A DNA stretch of 64,000 nt from Azolla caroliniana. Taxonomy: Eukaryota; Polypodiophyta. Positions within the stretch are counted from its first letter, which is position 1. Each line of letters begins with the position of its first letter. Position numbers and translations under genes: made by a program. Location of the stretch: the NCBI GenBank assembly GCA_043228905.1, contig JBHGNT010000013.1, positions 2,976,001 through 3,040,000 on the forward strand. The letters are read 5' to 3'. Positions 10,589-21,499 of the stretch are shown piece by piece. The notes under the pieces were generated by a model. The model did not search any database, was not told the origin of the DNA, and saw only the letters and a list, made by a program, of their open reading frames with translations.

Positions 10589-13500
10589 ATGGCTTCTGCA
10601 ATGGAGAGCAAAGTTACTTCCGCTGTTACAACAATTAGAAATAAGATTCAGGTAACTATTGTTTTGCTGTTATGTGATTGTGTTATAAATAACGGGTAAA
10701 ATGTGCTAATCAAGCATTATCTGGAATAGGTTGGGCAACAGGAGCTTGAATTAGAGGGGCCACTGGATCCCCAACGTAAAATAGAACTGCAAATAGAGAT
10801 CCAGGTTCTTTCAATGAACCTGGACCTTCTAGGTGTAAATATTGTTGCAGATTACAATTTGGATAAGCTTCAAGTTAACAATTCCTGAGCAAAGTTGGTG
10901 TATCTTTCAACAACAAGAATAATTAATCGGTAAATTTCTCTATTGCGTTGAAGGAACAATACATTCATCAAGAACAGGTAGTTAGCTGCCTTAAGAAGCA
11001 GCTACATTTTGTGGAGGGAATGGTAAGGACCAGACAGGATTTGGACCTGAACATTCTTGCTCCCTTACCAAATGAAGTAGAACCAGAAAATGATTTATTG
11101 ACAGTTCAAGCACGTTGCATCGCTTGCGGGTTAGGTGTGGAGGACAAAATTGCGTCTTTGTTGGTTCACCTACAACCATGCAACCACACATACCATCTAC
11201 TTTGTTTTCAACATGCCTATCGAATTGTTGCATTCTATTTGGGAGATTGCAGTACAACTCTACCAAATGAGTGGAGAAAACTAATAGGTATACCATACTG
11301 TAGCTAATAAGCTTAGTCTTTTCTAATTAGCTATCCTACTAGCTAATTAGCTACTGGCAGCTAATGAGCTACTAGCTAATTAGCTATCCTAGTAGCTAAT
11401 TAGCTATGGTACTAGCTAATTAGCTAGTAGCATAGTTGTGTAAAAAAGCTAAATAGCTATCCTACTAGCTAATTAGCCACTGGCAACTAATTAGCTATCC
11501 TAGTAACTCATTAGCTACTGCCATAGTTGTGTAAAGTAGCTAATAAGCTATCCTAGTAGCTAATTAGCTATGGTACTAGCTAATTAGCTAGTACCATAGT
11601 TGTGTAAAAAACCTAATTAGCTATCCTACTAGCTAATTAGCTATCCTACTAGCTAATTAGCTACTGGCAACTAATTAGCTATCCTACTAGCTAATTAGCT
11701 ATCATAGTAGCTAATTAGCTATCATAGTAGCTAATTAGCTACTGCCATAGTTGTGTAAAGTAGCTAATAAGCTATCCTAGTAGCTAATTAGCTACTGGCA
11801 GCTAATTAGTTGTCCTAGTAGCTAATAAGCTATCCTAGCTACTACATAGTTGAGAAAGTAGCTAATTAGCTTTCATTGTAGCTAATTAGCTATCCTAGCT
11901 ACCACCATAGTTAGTAAAGTAGCTAATTAGCTATCCTAGCTACTACCATAGTTAGTAAAGTAGCTAATTATCTATCCTAGCTACTACCATAGTTGAGTAA
12001 AGTAGCTAATTAGCTATCCTAGCTACTACCATAGTTGAGTAAAGTAGCTAATTAGCTACCATAGTAGCTAATTAGCTATCCTAGCTACTACCATAGTTGT
12101 GTAAAGTAGCTAATAAGCTATCCTACTAGCTAATTAGCTACTGCCAGCTAATGAGCTACTTTACACAACTATGGTAGTAGCTAGGATAGCTAATTAGCTA
12201 CCATAGTAGCTAATTAGCTATCCTAGCTACTACCATAGTTGTGTAAAGTAGCTAATAAGCTATCCTACTAGCTAATTAGCTACTGCCAGCTAAAGAGCTA
12301 CTAGCTAATTAGCTATCCTACTAGCGAATTAGCTATCCTACTAGCTAATTAGCTACTGGCAACTAATTAGCTATCCTACTAGCTAATTAGCTATCATTGT
12401 AGCTAATTAGCTACTGCCATAGTTGTGTAAAGTAGCTAATAAGCTATCCTAGTAGCTAATTAGCTACTGGTAGCTAATTAGCTATCCTAGTAGCTAATTA
12501 GCTACTGGTAGCTAATTAGCTGTCCTAGTAGCTAATAAGCTATACTAGCTACTACATAGTTGAGAAAGTAGCTAATTAGCTTTCATTGTAGCTAATTAGC
12601 TATCCTAGCTACCACAATAGTTAGTAAAGTAGCTAATTAGCTATCCTAGCTACTACCATAGTTAGTAAAGTAGCTAATTAGCTATCCTAGCTACTACCAT
12701 AGTTGAGTAAAGTAGCTAATTAGCTATCCTAGCTACTACCATAGTTGAGTAAAGTAGCTAATTAGCTATCCTAGCTACTACCATAGTTGTGTAAAGTAGC
12801 TAATAAGCTATCCTACTAGCTAATTAGCTACTGCCAACTAATGAGCTACTAGCTAATTAGCTATCCTAGTAGCTAATTAGCTATGGTACTAGCTAATTAG
12901 CTAGTACCATAGTTGTGTAAAAAAGCTAATTAGCTATCCTACTAGCTAATTAGCCACTGGCAACTAATTAGCTATCCTAATAACTAATTAGCTACTGCCA
13001 TAGTTGTGTAAAGTAGCTAATAAGCTATCGTAGTAGCTAATTAGCTACTAGCAGCTAATTAGCTATCCTACTAGCTAATTAGCTACTGCCAACTAATGAG
13101 CTACTAGCTAATTAGCTATCCTAGTAGCTAATTAGCTATGGTACTAGCTAATTAGCTAGTACCATAGTTGTGTAAAAAAGCTAATTAGCTATCCTACTAG
13201 CTAATTAGCCACTGGCAACTAATTAGCTATCCTAATAACTAATTAGCTACTGCCATAGTTGTGTAAAGTAGCTAATAAGCTATCGTAGTAGCTAATTAGC
13301 TACTAGCAGCTAATTAGCTATCCTAGTAGCTAATTAGCTACTAGCAGCTAATTAGCTATCCTACTAGCTAATTAGCTAGTACCATAGTTGTGTAAAAAAG
13401 CTAATTAGCTATCCTAGTAGCTAATTAGCTACTGGCAACTAATTAGCTATCCTAGTAGCTAATTAGCTATCCTACTAGCTAATTAGCTGTTGGCAACTAA

Positions 13501-14581
13501 TTAGCTATCCTACTAGCGAATTAGCTATCCTAGTAGTTAATTAGCTACTGGCAACTAATTAGCTATCCTACTAGCTAATTAGCTATCATAGTAGCTAATT
13601 AGCTACTGCCATAGTTGTGTAAAGTAGCTAATAAGCTATCCTAGTAGCTAATTAGCTACTGGCAGCTAATTAGCTATCCTAGTAGCTAATTAGCTACTGG
13701 CAGCTAATTAGCTGTCCTAGTAGCTAATTAGCTATCCTAGCTACTACATAGTTGAGAAAGTAGCTAATTAGCTTTCATTGTAGCTAATTAGCTATCCTAG
13801 CTACTACCATAGTTAGTGAAGTAGCTAATTAGCTATCCTAGCTACTACCATAGTTAGTAAAGTAGCTAATTAGCTATCCTAGCTACTACCATAGTTAGTA
13901 AAGTAGCTAATTAGCTATCCTAGCTACTACCATAGTTGAGTAAAGTAGCTAATTAGCTATCCTAGCTACTACCATAGTTGAGTAAAGTAGCTAATTAGCT
14001 ATCCTAGCTACTACCATAGTTGAGTAAAGTACCTAATTAGCTATCATACTAGCTAATTAGCTATCCTAGCTTCTACCATAGTTTAGTAAAGTAGCTAATT
14101 AGCTATCCTAAATAACTGTCATGTTATTGTAGAATCTTGTGGATTAAGGACGGCACATGATGTGTCTGGTGTTGATGATGCTGCAACAGATGAGGATACT
14201 ACTGCCAATGTGGCTGAAAGTAAGAGTCCTGCTATCACATCTCCTTCAGATCAGCTCCACCCTATTCTTTTGGAACAGTGTACTGAATTAGGCAACGATG
14301 TGAAATGCCATGAAATAGTGGAAACAACATGTAAAACTGAGGTTCACAACAACAGTGTTTATGAACACTTGATGCAACATTTCTTCGAGTCTCAAGACCT
14401 TGATTCCACCTCACCGAGCCCAACTACTGAAAATGTCCAAACAGATCCCTTTGTACTTGAAAAGCTAGTTCAAGAAATGGCTGATGTGCAATTAGCTGCT
14501 GAGGCGATGGGAAGGTTGTCGGAGGAGGACACACTTGCGCATTGGGTGAAAGAAGCAAGGCTAAATGGGGAACCAACCTGA
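10589..14581 (+). CDS. Element T passenger protein 1: coiled-coil plus RING-H2-like, spliced
   Basis: Exons 10589-10651, 10730-10804, 10954-11287 and 14133-14581 join in frame at GT-AG sites to about 306 residues. Residues 1-70 are helical and charged, a likely coiled coil. Exon 3 has C-x2-C-x17-C-x-H-x2-H-x2-C (CIACG to HLQPCNHTYHLLC), the first six zinc ligands of a RING-H2 finger. The last C-x2-C pair is not obvious. The final exon is acidic and Ser/Thr-rich (SPSDQLHP, LDSTSPSPTTE). The 2,845-bp last intron is the TAGCTAATTAGCTA array. A strong alternative donor (A|GTAAGA after 14219) could splice this protein to the HAD-like exon at 14908. A ubiquitin-ligase-like role is only suggested. 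I do not recognise the family. Confidence 0.6.
11308..14120. repeat. TAGCTAATTAGCTA palindrome array, passenger-gene intron
   Basis: About 2.8 kb almost wholly of TAGCTAATTAGCTA units, each a perfect 14-bp palindrome. They are separated by short spacers such as TCCTAG, CTGGCA or CCATAGTTGTGTAAAG. Longer blocks recur (CATAGTTGTGTAAAGTAGCT, CTACCATAGTTGAGTAAAG) with higher-order repetition of roughly 50 and several hundred bases. The array fills the intron between 11288 and 14132 and contains no coding frame. Confidence 0.95.
12154..12253. repeat. Perfect 100-bp inverted repeat (48-bp arms, 4-base loop) within the array
   Basis: The arms 12154-12201 (AGCTACTTTACACAACTATG...) and 12206-12253 are exact reverse complements around the loop CATA. 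This is the only place in the array where the CATAGTTGTGTAAAG spacer appears inverted, so it marks a local inversion and could extrude as a cruciform or fold in RNA. Confidence 0.85.
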
Positions 14582-14907
14582 AAAAGGGGCCACGATCGGG
14601 AACAAGACCAGTTACTCGGTCAAGGGGCCCAGACGTAGTGGAGTGAAATACTATTTAGTTGGATATGATTGTTAGCTTAGGGATTTTGCTAGGGTTTTAT
14701 GAAGTTTTACTATCCTGTTGGACAAGTAAAACCTCAGATTGGTTGTTGCTTGATCCACATTATGTAATGGAACTCTATGATGTTTTTCCAAGATAATTTG
14801 AAGAGTGTTGTTCTATGACTGAAACTCTTTGATGTTCAGGATATTGTTTTGTGAGACTATTAGTTACTTTGTGAGTGTGAATATGTTGGTGTTTTCTGAT
14901 GTTGCAG

Positions 14908-15923
14908 AGTCTAAAGGGTTTGATTCTATTGCTCGTAAGGCCAATGGCAGTGTGGATACTGTTGATGTTGCGGCATGTTTAAAGGGCCCCATCTTGAAAG
15001 TAGATGTAGCAACTGACACAAGTGATCTGGTCACACAAGTTGATCAAGCATGTAGCACGGATGACTTGGTGTTGCAGGTAGATGCAGCATGTAGCACGGA
15101 TGACTTGGTGTTGCAGGTAGATGCAGCATGTGATACCAGTGGACTGATATCGAGCAGATCAGTAGCTACATGCACCGAGGTAATCCAAGGATTGATAACT
15201 AAGTCGACAAAACAAGAGAACCAGAATGTGAAGCTAGGCCCAACACAGTCGACTAGGGGTTTAAAGAGGAAAAGGACGCCAGTTGTGTCAGCCGAACTTG
15301 AGCTGATTGAGATTGATCGTATCCTACCAGAAAATGGTGTAACAGCGGTTCAGTTTCAGGAATGGAAACCTAAACCACTAGAAGTCGAAAGAAGAGCCTT
15401 AATCTTGGAGCTTGATAAAGTCTTGATGAGTGTGACATATATGCAGCCAAGGAGGGACGCAAATCAGTTTCTAGAGTGGGCTGTGGAATACTTTGATTTG
15501 TGTATTTGGAGTGAAAAACCAAAATCAGATGTATGGAAGTGTTTGGCAAGATTCTTCCCAAAATGGCGAAGTCGTTTTAAAGGTCAATGGGCACGAGAAA
15601 ATTGTGAGCAAATGGAAGCTGCAAGATTCAAGAGACTTTCTGATTTTTGGGCTACTTGGCCTGAATATAATGCCGACAATACATTGATTTTGGATACAGA
15701 ACATTTCCGACACTACTTCAATATTCGGAGATGATGTCTCATTCTACCCGAGGAAATGCTTGAACAGTACCTGGTGCAAATAGTGAGCTGCCAACTAGAT
15801 GCATTGTTGTGGACTCCATACCGAGCTCGATATGCGGATAATATATGTAGACTCGTTCCACTGACTAGCAAGAGCTTAGCTGTTTATAGGAGATTTGTAG
15901 ACATTTCCAATGGTAATTTATAA
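14908..15923 (+). pseudogene. Element T passenger protein 2: degenerate FCP1/NIF-like HAD domain with an in-frame stop
   Basis: The frame is open from 14829; I place the exon start at 14908 after TTGCAG. N-terminal third: three near-copies of VLQVDAACSTDDL (15003-15140). Then KRKR at about 15266 (possible nuclear signal) and a HAD/FCP1-like domain: RRALILELDKVL where phosphatases have DLDGTL, FLEWAVEYFDLCIWSEKPK, and a late NTLILDTEHFRHYF. The catalytic DxDx(T/V) reads ELDKV, so the nucleophile Asp is Glu and phosphatase activity is doubtful. TGA at 15732-15734 stops the frame, yet 62 further open codons follow to TAA 15921-15923 with HAD-tail-like sequence (LILPEEMLEQYL). A nonsense mutation is likely. 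Confidence 0.6.
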
Positions 15924-16270
15924 ATATGTAAAGAGATGGCATTATTCAATGAAGAATTTAATTACTTGTTCCCACTGTACTTATCTACTGTGTAATTTGA
16001 GGAATATGTTGCAGATTGTTGATTTCATGCTATTGATGACTATTTAGCTATTGACAGCTAATTAGCTGCATTTGTACAGCTAATTAGCTACTGATGACTA
16101 TTTCGCAATAACTTATAACTTAAAACTTAACAAAAAAGACATGATTTTATTGAGAAAAAAGCACAGAAAGCAGACTGTATACAAGAAATTGATTCCAAAC
16201 GAATTTATTTAACTGTTTTCGCGAAATACATGTTTGTTTTACAAGAGAACATGGTAAGTGCTACTTGTAG

Positions 16271-19200
16271 CTACAAATTCCATGGCATACTATTGTAAAT
16301 ACATTCGTACACATTAGCACCAACAGTGTATAAACCGGAGCAGCTATTGTATTCTGACATTGGGACGTTGATGCACCTGACCAAATGAGAGTACATATAC
16401 GCCGCTGGTTTGTCTTCTAACAGCCTGTACACATATTCGTAGTCATCTAGTTTTGCATAAAAAATGCCTTCGATGTAGAATGTCCCGGCAGATACAAAAT
16501 TTCCCCATGCATCTACAATATTCTGCCTTGCACACTGTTTACTAACCGTGCACTTTAATATATAGAAATCAACACCCTCTGAATTGCCTTCTTCAGCATT
16601 TACAGCGAAGTTATCCCCAACGTTCAGGACATCACTCAAAGTATCTCCAAGTCCCTCATATGTGAAGTCAGCATTCTGCCCTGTTTCTCCATCAATTGCT
16701 TCCTTATCATTCAGAGTGTGATACTCCCAATTCTGAATGTATGCTTTGTTTAGACAATATCTCCAATTTCCCTACACACAATGGAAGCAAAAACAAGTCA
16801 ATTCTCTAACCGCAATACAATGACCATCCAACTTGGAATAACCGCGAACAGCATGCAGAGATCGCAATTCGGGAATTCCTTGGCACTCCCAGGTCTTCTC
16901 CCTATTTACTTCATCTATCTTCACTTCCCAAAATTCACGTTTGATATCTCGGACTTGCGAGGAATAAACACTTGTGGCACTCGTTGACATATTTGTTCTT
17001 AAAAATTCAACTACATGTGATGCACAATTCATGTGCACACCATCTGTCTTTAGTTGTTCATGGGTAAGTGCCCGCTTTATAACAGCCCCTGCACCATCAT
17101 GTTCACCTTTACCATGGCCAGACCCAAAAAAATTCCATCTCATCTCCAAACCTGTTATAGCAGGATACCTCCCCACAAAATAAAATGGACGTCGAGCCTT
17201 GAATTGTGACGCAGCTCCGTCAGACCAGACCCAATGTTGAGTAAGCTCCAAACGTTGAGCTAATAACCACTGCCAATGTAACTTAAAACAGTGTTGGATG
17301 AACAAGGTATCATGCTTCTTATCATCGGAAATAAAGAAATGAATTACTTTTTTAACATCACCTGAAACTCGAAAATATGTTATGTGCACAAAAATGGTTA
17401 CCTGAACTAAACACCAATGCATAGATTGAATTTCATTCTGCTGCTTGAAAGTATAATTCTCTGCGAAATCTACTACTGAGACTACTACATCATTTGGGAA
17501 ATCAGATATGCAAGTCTTAAACTGATGGGCCTGCCATGAATAAATGAAGTTGTGTTTAATGAACTTTCCTAGAGATACTACAAACAGAGACACCAAATCC
17601 CTTGGTTTAAGCATCTTCCGAACTAGATCCTTTCTTTTACACACCTTTCCTTCGAAATTGGTGTTCACTGACTCAAATAACTTCACAGAGATCAATATTT
17701 CACTACTCAATTCATTTGGACACCACCTAAATCTAGTAGGGCCACAATCTTGACATAAACCCATGACACATTTATGAATATGGAAGATAGCGTCAGTTTC
17801 TCTCGGACACAATATTGAATCTAATAAATAACTCATGGAAGAGATAACGTGCTCAGATGATTTACACTCCTCTTGCGGGCTTGATCGACAGATTGGGCAC
17901 CCACATGTGCAAACTGTATTAGTTAGGGATGCGCTATGGTGACGTAGTAGATTAACAGAGTCCTTCAGAAAACCCATCTGTACATGGTAAATGCAACAAC
18001 ATGTGTATCGATCCTTTAAGCGTCTCACAAAGTGTGGCTTAAGAGACTCGAATGTTCGTAGTTGAACTTTGATAGTTGGATGCATTCGTTTGAACCTAAT
18101 AAATAAATCGACCTGCGTAATAAAGGGGAATTAGTTATTCTCGTAACTAGCTAACTATCCTAGTAGCTAATTAGCTATTCTAGTAGCTAATTAGCTATTC
18201 TAGTAGCTAATTAGCTATCATGGTAGCTAATTAGCTGTCCTAGTAGCTAATTAGCTATCATGGTAGCTAATTAGCTGTCCTAGTAGCTAATTAGCTATCA
18301 TGGTAGCTAATTAGCTGTCCTAGTAGCTAATTAGTTGTCCTAGTAGCTAATTAGCTATCATGGTAGCTAATTAGCTGCTCTAGTAGCTAATTAGCTATCA
18401 TGGTGGCTAATTAGCTTTCCTAGTAACTAATTAGCTATCATGGTAGCTAATTAGCTGGTCTAGTAGCTAATTAGCTATCATGGTAGCTAATTAGCTGGTC
18501 TAGTAGCTAATTAGCTATAATGGTGGCTAATTAGCTTTCCTAGTAACTAATTAGCTATCATGGTAGCTAATTAACTGGTCTAGTAGCTAATTAGCTATCA
18601 TGGTAGCTAATTAGCTGGTCTAGTAGCTAATTAGCTATCATGGTAGCTAATTAGCTGGTCTAGTAGCTAATTAGCTATAATGGTGGCTAATTAGCTTTCC
18701 TAGTAACTAATTAGCTATCATGGTAGCTAATTAACTGGTCTAGTAGCTAATTAGCTATCATGGTAGCTAATTAGCGGGTCTAGTAGCTAATTAGCTATCA
18801 TGGTGGCTAATTAGCTGTCCTAGTAACTAATTAGCTATCATGGTAGCTAATTAGCTGGTCTAGTAGCTAATTAGCTATAATGGTGGCTAATTAGCTATCC
18901 TAACTAATTAGCTATCATGGTAGCAAATTAGCTGGTCTAGTAGCTAATTAGCTATCACGGTGGCTAATTAGCTATCCTAGTAAGCTAATTAGCTATCATG
19001 GTAGCTAATTAGCTTTCCTAGTAGCTAATTAGCTGGTAATAACGAAATAACAAACTAGCTACCATGATAGCTAACTAGCTTCCAGTACAACTAATTATCT
19101 GGTAGTACCTAAATTAGCTATTGAGAATAGCTAATTAGCTATCATGGTAGTAGCTATTGAGAGTAGCCAGTTACCTATGTAGTAGCTATCATAGTAGCTA

Positions 19201-20265
19201 ATTAGCTATCATGGTAGCTAATTAGCTTTCCTAGTAGCTAATTAGCTGGTAATAACGAAATAGCTAACTAGCTACCATGATAGCTAACTAGCTAGCAGTA
19301 CATCTAATTATCTGGTAGTACCTAAATTAGCTATTGAGAATAGCTAATTAGCTATCATGGTAGTAGCTATTGAGAGTAGCTAGTTACCTATGTAGTAGCG
19401 ATCCTAGTAGCTAACTGAGGTAAATGTAACTGATAAGCTAATTAGCTTTTCTGCTAACTGAGCTAATTAACTTTCCGAGTAGAGTCAAAACAAATGTTGA
19501 GATAAATGTAAATACCTGAGGTACATCAAGAAGATGAATGGGATGCTCCTCGTATTGATTTCTTCCAACACGTTTCCTGCATAAATCCTTTTTATTGGGT
19601 GAAACCCTACTCTCATTAGTCCAAAACATTGTGATTACATCCTTGATTTCAAATGTTATGGGTGTCATTGGCTTACATCTTGTAGTTAGCTTTAGTAGAC
19701 TAGTTCCTTCACCCGAGGAAATTATACGGTTCATTGTATTGTACACTATTTTTCTACTAACACCAATTACCTTAGATAGCTCACTGATGTTTATATCGTC
19801 AACATCACTATTAAGTAACATCATTAGACTAGACCTTTTTAAGACAAGATCATCTTCTGACCTGCTCATGGATACGAAACTATTACGAAGATTATTTACT
19901 AAAATAGATGATATGTTTGCATTAAGACCATCACAATCAACTAAGTCCTTTATCGATGGATCATTACATATTCCATAAAGTACTACCTTCTTTTCTTCAT
20001 TGCTGATGTGCTTGGTTTGAACATTGAAATATTCTACAACCTTTCTCTCTATGATGGTAGTCGCATTACTTACATTCTCAGCTAAACTATCCTTACCTTT
20101 ACTGAGTGAGGCTTTCGTATCCTTCAACAATTGACGATGTTTCCTTTTTTTTTCTGCCCAATAGTTTCGTATGGCTTGTTGTGTCCTGATAACATCATCC
20201 CTATCCTTATGATCATTGAGGGGTAATTCTAAACACCCTTCTTCCCCTTCCATTTGGCTGGACAT
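16271..20265 (-). pseudogene. Element T transposase, two coding exons, one in-frame TAG
   Basis: Exon 1 is 20265-19516 (250 codons), the intron 19515-18113 (CAG|GTATTT to ACGCAG|G), and exon 2 starts 18112; the junction is phase 0. Exon 1 has a charged helical start, a helix-turn-helix (ELSKVIGVSRKIVYNTMNRI) and the motif SPNKKDLCRKRVGRNQYEEH. Exon 2 has Cys clusters (CTCGCPIC, CVMGLCQDC) and an RNase H-like core with VVDFAENY, ISDDKKHDT, WSDGAASQFK and HGKGEHDGAG. Candidate catalytic acids are D465, D548 and D589 or E587. These motifs match, from memory, orphan transposase-like proteins common in animals. TAG at 16774-16772 sits in a Cys-rich tail (CFCFHC) and the same frame stays open for 166 more codons to 16271. 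It is either a nonsense mutation or a 39-nt intron (16810-16772). Confidence 0.82.
18130..19440. repeat. TAGCTAATTAGCTA palindrome array in the transposase intron
   Basis: About 1.3 kb of TAGCTAATTAGCTA units with spacers TCATGG and TCCTAG/TGGTCTAG, in a higher-order unit of about 60 bases repeated from 18170 to 18960. More irregular sequence (CTATTGAGAGTAGC, AATAACGAAATAGC) follows to 19440, including a duplicated block near 19020-19180 and 19225-19390. It occupies nearly the whole intron 18113-19515, yet the two splice sites are intact. Confidence 0.95.
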
Positions 20266-20589
20266 GTTAAAACCCTAAATTTCCAGAAAAAAAAACAAGT
20301 ATTAAAGATGGCTATGGGCAACAACAATACACAAAAATATTCCACACAATACACAAGATTAGACACAACAATACACAAGATAATCAATAGACAGAAAAGT
20401 TATTGCAATCCAAGACCGAACAGTAGAGGATTTCACTCCGTTGGATCCAACAGTTGAGGAGGCGATCCAAGACCGACCAATGGCAACAACTAAATGTAGA
20501 ATGTTGTCGTTGGATGAGTGAACTCCGTCAAATCGAAATGTGGAAGCAATCCGGGACTGGACAGTAGTGGCAACATAGTATAGAATGAT

Positions 20590-21175
20590 GGCAATGGAGG
20601 AGAGAACCCCGTCAGATTGAACAGTTACCGATGATGCTTGAAACGCACATAGAAGGCACTTGAGAATAGAGTGGCACAGAGAAGAGAACCCCGTCAGATT
20701 GAACAGTTACCAATGATGCTTGAAACGCACAGTAGCGGCCCCTAAGTGAGAGTGGAAAAGAGAAGAGAACCCCGTCAGATTGAATAGCTCTTTGATTATG
20801 CTTGGAACGCACAGTAGCAGCCCCTGAGTGTAGAGTGGCAAAGAGAAGAGAACCCCGTCAGATTGAACAGCTCTTTGATGATGCTTGGAACGCACAGCAG
20901 CGGCCCCTGAGTGTAGAGTGGCACAGAGAAGAGAACCCCGTCAGATTGAACAGCTCTTTGATGATGCTTGGAACGCACAGTAATGGCCCCTGAGTGTAGA
21001 GTGGCACAGAGAAGAGAACCCCGTCAGATTGAACAGCTCTTTGATGATGCTTGGAATGCACAGTAGTGGCCCCTGAGTGTAGAGTGTCACAGAGAAGAGA
21101 ACCCCGTCAGATTGAGCAGCTCTTTGATGATGCTTGGAATGCACAGTAGCGGCCCCTCAGTGTAGAGTGGCGGCA
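20590..21175. repeat. 83-bp tandem repeats upstream of the transposase start
   Basis: Six to seven copies of an 83-95-bp unit containing GAGAACCCCGTCAGATTGAA, ATGATGCTTGGAACGCACAG and GGCCCCTGAGTGTAGAGTGG. Periodicity is exact at 83 between 20858, 20941 and 21024. They begin about 350 bases 5' of the transposase ATG and so lie in its promoter region. The open frames here are by-products of the repeat. Positions 21176-21454 hold no recognised feature; the final part 21455-21499 has palindrome units again. Confidence 0.9.
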
Positions 21176-21499
21176 GGTGGACTCGATAGGGTTTAGCAAC
21201 AGTGGTAGCAACTAACCCACAGTACTCAACTAGAGATGGCCTACGTGATGTGGCAAAGGATCATGCATAATGGACCTAGGAATTCGATATATAATTTATG
21301 GTACACATTTATGGTGCACACATCAATTTATGTTGCACATTTATGGCACTCATTTACATATGTAATTAAAACACTCTAGTATTTTCAATGGTAGTTTTTT
21401 GCATACTTAATTTATTAATGATGGCTTTTTACTAAAATGACTATTTATCAATGGTAGCTTTTTGCATAGCTAATTAGCTATGTCAAGGACATAGCTAAT

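Noticed and set aside
11308-14120. CRISPR-like array of palindromic repeats with short spacers
   Set aside because: Spacers are short and themselves repeated, the host is eukaryotic and the array sits in a GT-AG intron of a transposon gene.
16781-17183. Plus-strand ORFs opposite the transposase
   Set aside because: Antisense shadows of the transposase exon with no motifs.
20612-21144. Overlapping 60-67-residue minus-strand ORFs with near-identical proteins
   Set aside because: They are translations of the 83-bp tandem repeat, overlapping in several frames, with no independent start or family.
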